A DNA stretch of 7,393 nucleotides, from contig JACSSB010000289.1 of assembly GCA_014879435.1 (NCBI GenBank), forward strand, positions 1 through 7,393. The letters are read 5' to 3'. The notes under the pieces are model-generated. The model was not told where the DNA came from, did no database searches, and was given only the letters and a program-made list of their open reading frames with translations. Numbering within the stretch: position 1 is the stretch's first letter; the number at the start of each line of letters is the position of its first letter. The stretch comes from Phycisphaerales bacterium. GTDB taxonomy: Bacteria > Pseudomonadota > Gammaproteobacteria > Competibacterales > Competibacteraceae. Shown here in pieces: positions 1-4,023 of the stretch. The position numbers were made by a program, and so were the translations under genes.

Positions 1-2430
1 CCTTGGCAACAAGGCCGCACCATCCTGTTGCTGGAACCACGACGGCTGGCGGCACGCACGGCCGCGATGCGCATGGCCGCACAACTGGGTGAACCGGTCG
101 GCCGTACCGTCGGTTACCGCATTCGCTTCGATAAGCAAATTTCAAAGCAAACCCGCATCGAAGTACTCACTGAAGGCATTCTGACCCGCCGCCTGCAACA
201 CGATCCCACGCTGGAAGGCGTGGGGCTGGTGATTTTCGACGAATTTCACGAACGCAGCTTGCATGCCGATCTCGCGCTGGCACTGTGCCTGGACAGTCAG
301 CGTGGGTTACGCCCGGATCTGCGGCTGCTGGTGATGTCAGCGACCCTGGATGGAGCAACGGTCGCTTCACTTTTAGGTGATGCCCCCATCGTGAGCAGTG
401 AGGGTCGTGCTTATCCGGTCACTCGCCATTATCTGCCACGTGATCCCGATGGCCTGGATCTCAATCTCCTAAGCCGCATTGTCCTGAACGCGATAAGCCA
501 AGAAGAGGGCGATCTACTGGTCTTTCTGCCAGGTAGCGGCGAAATCCGGCAACTACTGAGCCGATTACACACAAAAGTGGCCCATACCGCGCTGGTACTA
601 GTCCCGCTGTACGGCGATTTACCGGGAGAGGTCCAGCGCCGCGCCATCCAACCCGACCCCGCTGGCCGCCGCAAGATCGTGCTCGCCACTTCTATTGCGG
701 AGACCAGCCTGACCATCGAAGGGGTGCGGGTGGTGATCGATGCGGGCTGGACTCGCGTACCACGATTTGATCCGAACAGCGGTTTGACCCGCTTGGAAAC
801 CATCCGGGTATCGGCTGATGCCGCCACCCAACGGCTGGGCCGCGCCGGTCGGCTAGGTCCAGGAGTATGTTATCGACTATGGAGCGAAGCCGCTCAAGGT
901 CGGCTCCGTCCCCGGCGCACCCCAGAAATCCTAGAAGCCGATCTGGCACCACTGGTTCTGGAATTGGCACGTTGGGGTGTAACCGATGTTACGACGCTGG
1001 CCTGGCTCGATCCACCGCCACCCGGAGCGCTGGCCCAAGCACGAGAACTGCTGCGCGAACTAGGTGCGCTGGATGAACAAGATCGCATCACCGCGACCGG
1101 GCAGTCACTGGCGGAGCTACCCACGCATCCGCGTCTGGCATGCCTGCTGCGGCGTGGTGCGGCACTTGGCCTGAGCGATCTAGCCGCCGATCTGGCTGCG
1201 CTGCTGGAAGAGCGCGATCTCGCACGCGGCGAGCATCCCTTCGGCAGCGACTTAGGCGCTCGTCTGGACGCCCTGCGGGATTTTCGCCGAGCCGACCAAG
1301 ACGGCGCGCGGCGTGGGTGGGCCGATCCGGCAATCTGTGCCCGTGTTGAACAAGCTGCGCGTCGTTGGCGGGAAATGCTGCACGGGACCACGCTATCTGA
1401 AAGTACGAAAAGTGCAAAAAAATGGACCCATACCAACCTCGATCCGATGGACAGTACAACGGTCGGACTGCTGCTGGCTTTCGCCTACCCTGACCGGGTG
1501 GCACTCCGCCGCGCCGGCGATGCAGAGCGTTATCGACTGAGCCATGGCCGTGGAGTGCGACTGCTGGCGGGTGATCCGCTGACGGGCCACGACTGGTTGG
1601 TGGCTGCGCATTTGGATGCCGGGGCCAGCGAGGGCCGAATCTGGTTGGCTGCACCGCTCAATCCAGCCGATCTGGAAACGTATCTCGCCGATCGATTGCG
1701 CACCATTACGGAAGTAAGCTGGGACGACCGACAGGCAGCAGTTCTGGCCCGCCAGGAACGACGACTGGGCGTATTGGTGCTCGACAGTATGCCGTTGAAC
1801 GATGCCAACCCGGAGCAGCGATGTCAAGCTATGCTGGCTGGCATTCGGCAACTGGGTTTCGATAGCCTGCCATGGACCCGCGAACTGCGGGAATGGCAGG
1901 CGCGGGTGCTGTCACTGCGGCATTGGTTTTCCAACGAGGACTGGCCAGATCTGTCCGATCACTGGCTGATGGCGCATCTTGAGGACTGGCTGCCGCCCTG
2001 GCTAGAAGGCATCACTCGACGCGAGCATCTGCGACGGCTCGATCTAGCGGCGGCGCTGCATGCTTTCCTGAACGGTCGGCTGCGGACACGCCTAGATCAA
2101 CTGGCTCCCACCCATCTACTGGTCCCGAGCGGCTCGCGCATTCGCCTACGCTACCAACCGGGCGAGCCGCCGGTGCTGGCGGTTAAATTGCAGGAACTGT
2201 TCGGACTGGCGGATACACCACGCATCGGTGATGGGCGGATTCCGGTGGTCTTGCATCTCCTGTCGCCAGCGCAACGACCGATTCAAGTCACCCAGGATTT
2301 ACGTGGCTTCTGGGAACGGACCTACGCCGAGGTCCGCAAGGAATTGAAAGGCCGTTATCCTAAGCATCCCTGGCCGGACGATCCCTGGAATGCGGTACCG
2401 ACTCGACGCGCCCGACCCGCGAGAACATGA
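1..2430 (+). CDS. hrpB: ATP-dependent helicase HrpB, 5'-truncated by the window edge
   Basis: DEAH/RHA-type superfamily 2 helicase of the bacterial HrpB family, presumed to unwind RNA using ATP; its physiological role is poorly defined. The frame is open from base 1, so the gene starts upstream; a TTG at 28 lies inside the conserved LLEPRRLAA block (motif Ia) and is not the start. Numbering from base 1, visible motifs are DEFH (motif II, residues 80-83), SAT (motif III, 113-115), FLPG (175-178), the ATSIAETSLTI block (motif V, about 229-239) and QRLGRAGR (motif VI, 277-284). The helicase-associated region follows, and the HrpB-specific C-terminal domain includes RYQPGEPPVLAVKLQELFG near residue 720. 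The 809 visible residues compare with a usual length of roughly 800-850, so only the N-terminus with the Walker A loop is missing. The stop is TGA at 2428. Motif VI has Leu where QRAGRAGR is more common. No frameshift is seen. Confidence 0.96.
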   Translation, partial: PWQQGRTILLLEPRRLAARTAAMRMAAQLGEPVGRTVGYRIRFDKQISKQTRIEVLTEGILTRRLQHDPTLEGVGLVIFDEFHERSLHADLALALCLDSQRGLRPDLRLLVMSATLDGATVASLLGDAPIVSSEGRAYPVTRHYLPRDPDGLDLNLLSRIVLNAISQEEGDLLVFLPGSGEIRQLLSRLHTKVAHTALVLVPLYGDLPGEVQRRAIQPDPAGRRKIVLATSIAETSLTIEGVRVVIDAGWTRVPRFDPNSGLTRLETIRVSADAATQRLGRAGRLGPGVCYRLWSEAAQGRLRPRRTPEILEADLAPLVLELARWGVTDVTTLAWLDPPPPGALAQARELLRELGALDEQDRITATGQSLAELPTHPRLACLLRRGAALGLSDLAADLAALLEERDLARGEHPFGSDLGARLDALRDFRRADQDGARRGWADPAICARVEQAARRWREMLHGTTLSESTKSAKKWTHTNLDPMDSTTVGLLLAFAYPDRVALRRAGDAERYRLSHGRGVRLLAGDPLTGHDWLVAAHLDAGASEGRIWLAAPLNPADLETYLADRLRTITEVSWDDRQAAVLARQERRLGVLVLDSMPLNDANPEQRCQAMLAGIRQLGFDSLPWTRELREWQARVLSLRHWFSNEDWPDLSDHWLMAHLEDWLPPWLEGITRREHLRRLDLAAALHAFLNGRLRTRLDQLAPTHLLVPSGSRIRLRYQPGEPPVLAVKLQELFGLADTPRIGDGRIPVVLHLLSPAQRPIQVTQDLRGFWERTYAEVRKELKGRYPKHPWPDDPWNAVPTRRARPART

Positions 2431-2444
2431 GTAGTGGTTGATTT

Positions 2445-2462
2445 CTAGGGAATCGTTCCTAG
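2445..2462. terminator. small hairpin between convergent hrpB and DUF4280 gene
   Basis: CTAGGGAA and TTCCTAG flank a TCG loop and can form a 7-bp stem with one bulged G. It sits in the 28-base gap between two convergent stop codons and includes the end of the minus-strand gene. There is no clear T tract on either side, so a terminator role is only a positional inference. Confidence 0.25.
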
Positions 2463-2468
2463 GGAATC
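2445..2468. repeat. 10-bp direct repeat CTAGGGAATC, two copies
   Basis: CTAGGGAATC occurs at 2445-2454 and again at 2459-2468, giving a 14-bp period. The second copy contains the last codons and stop (TAG on the minus strand) of the DUF4280 gene; the first lies just beyond it. It may be a small tandem duplication of the gene's 3' end. Confidence 0.7.
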
Positions 2469-2848
2469 ATTTCGGTGAACTGCCCTGGCTGAAGCACCGT
2501 GATCACGCCAGCCCAAGTACACATCAGCGTAGAAGTATTGTTGAGCGCTGGCATATTGCCTAGCAGCACAGTCGGTGATCCGACTATCCACGGCGCTGGG
2601 GTGACCGGTACACAGGGCATTGGGGTCAGTACCCCCATCGCTGCTGCTGTGGCCGCCGCTACCGCCGGATTGGTGGGCGTTATACACATCCCGAACGGCA
2701 TAATATTGACCATTGGAATGTGATCCATGATGTTGGCCGCTGGCATATTGCTGGTCATGGTCCGATTGATCGGCAGCACCGTCAGTACGCTGGGCGCCAC
2801 CCCAAAGGAACATTTCAGCATTGCACCATTACAAACATGCATGGGCAT
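2459..2848 (-). CDS. DUF4280 / PAAR-like protein
   Basis: A 129-residue protein matching the DUF4280 (PAAR-like) pattern. Members of this family, such as Francisella IglG, are known as tip proteins of type VI secretion or related contractile systems. Visible hallmarks are CNGAMLKCSFG near the N-terminus (C6, C13), a PAANIMDHIPMVNIMPFGMC block (ending C55), NP followed by an Ala/Thr-rich stretch, TPMPCVP (C79), PW at 86-87, and a final C110 followed by GQ at 122-123. The five cysteines with H4 and H43 could bind a metal, as in PAAR folds. The protein is Met-rich (14 of 129). The start at 2848 is preferred because GAGG lies 7 bases upstream; the ATG two codons earlier (2854) would sit almost on that site. 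It has no signal peptide and no linked toxin domain, and no T6SS gene lies nearby. It is convergent with hrpB and divergent from the SirB2 gene. Confidence 0.85.
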   Translation of the reverse strand: MPMHVCNGAMLKCSFGVAPSVLTVLPINRTMTSNMPAANIMDHIPMVNIMPFGMCITPTNPAVAAATAAAMGVLTPMPCVPVTPAPWIVGSPTVLLGNMPALNNTSTLMCTWAGVITVLQPGQFTEMIP

Positions 2849-2855
2849 ACGCATA

Positions 2856-2859
2856 CCTC
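2856..2859 (-). promoter_or_regulatory. ribosome binding site of the DUF4280 gene
   Basis: GAGG on the minus strand lies 7 bases before ATG 2848 but only 1 base before ATG 2854. This selects the inner start and a 129-residue product. Confidence 0.6.
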
Positions 2860-2874
2860 ACGAAATTCGCTCGC

Positions 2875-2884
2875 ATCAGCTGAT
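2875..2884. promoter_or_regulatory. perfect 10-bp palindrome in a divergent intergenic region
   Basis: ATCAGCTGAT is a perfect palindrome lying in the 82-base gap between the divergent DUF4280 and SirB2 genes. It could be an operator, but a palindrome this short can arise by chance. I see no convincing -10/-35 pair in this gap. Confidence 0.2.
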
Positions 2885-2916
2885 CTTTCAGAGTGTAGCC
2901 CATCTCAATCTATCGT

Positions 2917-2920
2917 GGAG
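2917..2920 (+). promoter_or_regulatory. ribosome binding site of the SirB2-family gene
   Basis: GGAG lies 10 bases before the TTG at 2931. No comparable site precedes the in-frame ATG at 2841, so this supports the TTG start. Confidence 0.45.
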
Positions 2921-2930
2921 AACCCTCGCC

Positions 2931-3317
2931 TTGTATCTCGCTCTCAAACACCTTCATGTCACTACCGTTATCTTGAGCTTGGCGCTGTTTGTACTACGCG
3001 GGATCTGGATGCTGATCGACTCGTCACAACTGCGGCGACGCTGGGTCCGAATCGTGCCGCATATGATCGATACGGTGTTGCTGGCCAGCGCCATCGGGTT
3101 GATGCTACTCCTGCATCAGTATCCGTTCGTACATGGCTGGCTAACCGCCAAGGTATTGGGATTGATCGCTTATATCCTGCTGGGGAGCATCGCGCTCAAG
3201 TACGGTCCGACCAAGCCGATTCGCATCGTGGCCTGGATCGCGGCGCTGATGACCTTTGGCTATATCGTCAGTGTAGCTTTGACGCACACCCCACAGGGTT
3301 TTCTACTGTGGCTTTAA
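2931..3317 (+). CDS. SirB2-family inner membrane protein
   Basis: A small polytopic protein of the SirB2 (YchQ-like) family, named as an invasion-gene up-regulator in Salmonella; its biochemical role is not established. From the TTG start it is 128 residues, the usual family length. About four membrane helices are visible, near residues 8-29, 45-64, 70-90 and 98-117. Family-type motifs are KHLHVTTV (6-13), FVLRG (20-24), a basic RRRW loop (35-38), PHMIDTVLL (43-51) and GWLTAKVLGLIAYILLGSIALK (69-90, quoted here only as the start GWLTAK and end ALK). The frame stays open upstream to ATG 2727, but that extension runs antisense through the DUF4280 gene, lacks similarity to the family and has no ribosome site. 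TTG 2931 is therefore chosen; ATG 2841 is a weaker alternative. It is convergent with the phasin gene. Confidence 0.86.
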   Translation: MYLALKHLHVTTVILSLALFVLRGIWMLIDSSQLRRRWVRIVPHMIDTVLLASAIGLMLLLHQYPFVHGWLTAKVLGLIAYILLGSIALKYGPTKPIRIVAWIAALMTFGYIVSVALTHTPQGFLLWL

Positions 3318-3422
3318 CACGCACCCACTGATCCAGCAGGATGGCAATATCTGGGTGTTGGGTTTTGAAGCTACTTTCGCGCCCTAGAAGGATCGAATCT
3401 CGGTGGGACTTGAACGAAATCA

Positions 3423-3451
3423 TGAAGCGCCGTTGCCGATGCGGCGCTTCA
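3423..3451 (-). terminator. stem-loop terminator, mainly for the phasin gene
   Basis: A perfect 10-bp inverted repeat (TGAAGCGCCG at 3423-3432 with CGGCGCTTCA at 3442-3451) encloses a 9-base loop. It lies 18 bases beyond the phasin stop. On the minus strand the stem is followed by the moderately T-rich TGATTTCGTTC; the plus strand has no T run. It may also partly stop transcription from the SirB2 gene. Confidence 0.6.
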
Positions 3452-3469
3452 ACCAAGCGATGATGGCGC

Positions 3470-3817
3470 CTAGTACTTGAATAACATACTCAGCATATTG
3501 CGCCGACCCAGAAGGTTAGCCTGCTTGTAGCAATCCTCAGCCCATTCATTCAACAAGCGGCCATCGTCCATGACGCGATGTCCAACAAAGCTGGCTACTG
3601 CAAACTGACTATCCGCAAATTCGCGCAAGCTGCCCAAATCGGTCACCTTCAGTGCCACTTTGGTCTGGGCAACACCCAGATCAACATAAGACCTCAGGCT
3701 ATCCATCCGGTATCTCACCCAACTATCCAACTGCTCAGCAACGAATTGATTGGCTCTAGTCAGGGACACGATCCAGGGCCTAAACGGCTCGGTAAACATA
3801 AGAGAATCTTTGTTCAT
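3470..3817 (-). CDS. phasin family protein (PHA granule-associated)
   Basis: A 115-residue, cysteine-poor, largely helical protein that reads as a small phasin of the Phasin_2 type. Phasins coat polyhydroxyalkanoate granules in the cytoplasm and control their number and size. Evidence is the opening FTEPFRPWIVSLTRANQFVAEQ-like segment (residues 8-29), then amphipathic helices such as YVDLGVAQTKVALKVTDLGSL and a conserved-looking FADSQFAVASFVGHRVMDDGR stretch, described here by their first residues, and a basic LLGRRNML near the C-terminus. No signal peptide or membrane helix is seen. The start at 3817 is set by AAGGAGAA with GGAG 7 bases upstream; the frame continues to 3877, but that extension has no ribosome site and covers the likely promoter. 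Phasin sequences are weakly conserved, so the family call is good but not certain. No PHA synthase or other pha gene is in the window. Confidence 0.8.
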   Translation of the reverse strand: MNKDSLMFTEPFRPWIVSLTRANQFVAEQLDSWVRYRMDSLRSYVDLGVAQTKVALKVTDLGSLREFADSQFAVASFVGHRVMDDGRLLNEWAEDCYKQANLLGRRNMLSMLFKY

Positions 3818-3824
3818 GGCATTT

Positions 3825-3828
3825 CTCC
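3825..3828 (-). promoter_or_regulatory. ribosome binding site of the phasin gene
   Basis: A strong AAGGAGAA on the minus strand, with GGAG 7 bases before ATG 3817. It fixes the 115-residue product over the longer 135-residue reading. Confidence 0.8.
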
Positions 3829-3855
3829 TTATCCGCTCTTTTAATTTTGGTTTTG

Positions 3856-3864
3856 AGTATAACA
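3856..3864 (-). promoter_or_regulatory. candidate extended -10 promoter for the phasin gene
   Basis: On the minus strand the sequence reads TGTTATACT, an extended -10 element (TG, one base, then TATACT). Transcription would begin near 3849 and give a leader of roughly 30 bases to ATG 3817. No good -35 lies at standard spacing, as is usual for extended -10 promoters. It falls in an AT-rich gap between divergent genes. Confidence 0.4.
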
Positions 3865-3900
3865 AGTAATGCTGCATTGCGACATCAAATTATGGCCCAA

Positions 3901-3933
3901 TATTTTCATATCAATGTTTTACGCTATATTCAT
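3901..3933. repeat. imperfect 9-bp direct repeat in the divergent control region
   Basis: TATTTTCAT at 3901-3909 and TATATTCAT at 3925-3933 differ at one base and are 24 bp apart, start to start. They overlap the candidate promoter of the plus-strand regulator. They could be paired binding sites, or simply chance similarity in AT-rich DNA. Confidence 0.25.
3903..3930 (+). promoter_or_regulatory. candidate sigma-70 promoter for the GGDEF/EAL-like regulator
   Basis: TTTTCA (3903-3908) and TATATT (3925-3930) are separated by 16 bases. They match the -35 and -10 consensus at 4 of 6 and 5 of 6 positions. The predicted leader to ATG 4024 would be about 87 bases. This is sequence inspection only. 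Confidence 0.35.
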
Positions 3934-4023
3934 TACATCAGCTATGGAATGACATGGATCAAGGTAAGCGGGCCTTATTAAACCCTCCACGATGATCTGC
4001 CCCTGACCCGCGGAGACAATGAC

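Noticed and set aside
894..1436. Long minus-strand frame inside hrpB (180 codons)
   Set aside because: The Arg/Ser/Ala-rich, low-complexity translation is typical of antisense shadow frames in GC-rich coding DNA; hrpB motifs run unbroken on the other strand.
2499..2723. Plus-strand open frame opposite the DUF4280 gene
   Set aside because: The Ala/Ile-rich composition mirrors the antisense of the DUF4280 gene, which has matching family motifs and a good ribosome site.
2727..2930. N-terminal extension of the SirB2 gene from ATG 2727
   Set aside because: It runs antisense through the DUF4280 gene, has no homology pattern and no ribosome binding site.
2720..3331. Long plus-strand frame (203 codons) overlapping the SirB2 gene
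   Set aside because: It is out of frame with the SirB2 coding sequence, has no family-like pattern and lacks a ribosome site; the SirB2 frame clearly explains the region.
3322..3387. Plus-strand stretch reading HPLIQQDGNIWVLGFEATFAP then stop, resembling a gene remnant
   Set aside because: It looks protein-like, but it is only about 22 codons with no start, no ribosome site and no family I can name; chance is as likely.
3268..3456. Minus-strand frame between the SirB2 and phasin genes
   Set aside because: It covers the 3' end of the SirB2 gene and the terminator hairpin, and the translation has no recognisable pattern.
3818..3877. Longer phasin start at ATG 3877 (135 residues)
   Set aside because: No ribosome site precedes it, and the added 20 residues cover the AT-rich probable promoter; the AAGGAGAA site clearly serves ATG 3817.
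3968..4011. GCGGG/CCCGC pairing in the regulator's leader as a possible riboswitch or ribosome-site sequestering stem
   Set aside because: Only 5 base pairs with a long loop and no recognisable c-di-GMP riboswitch core; not supportable.
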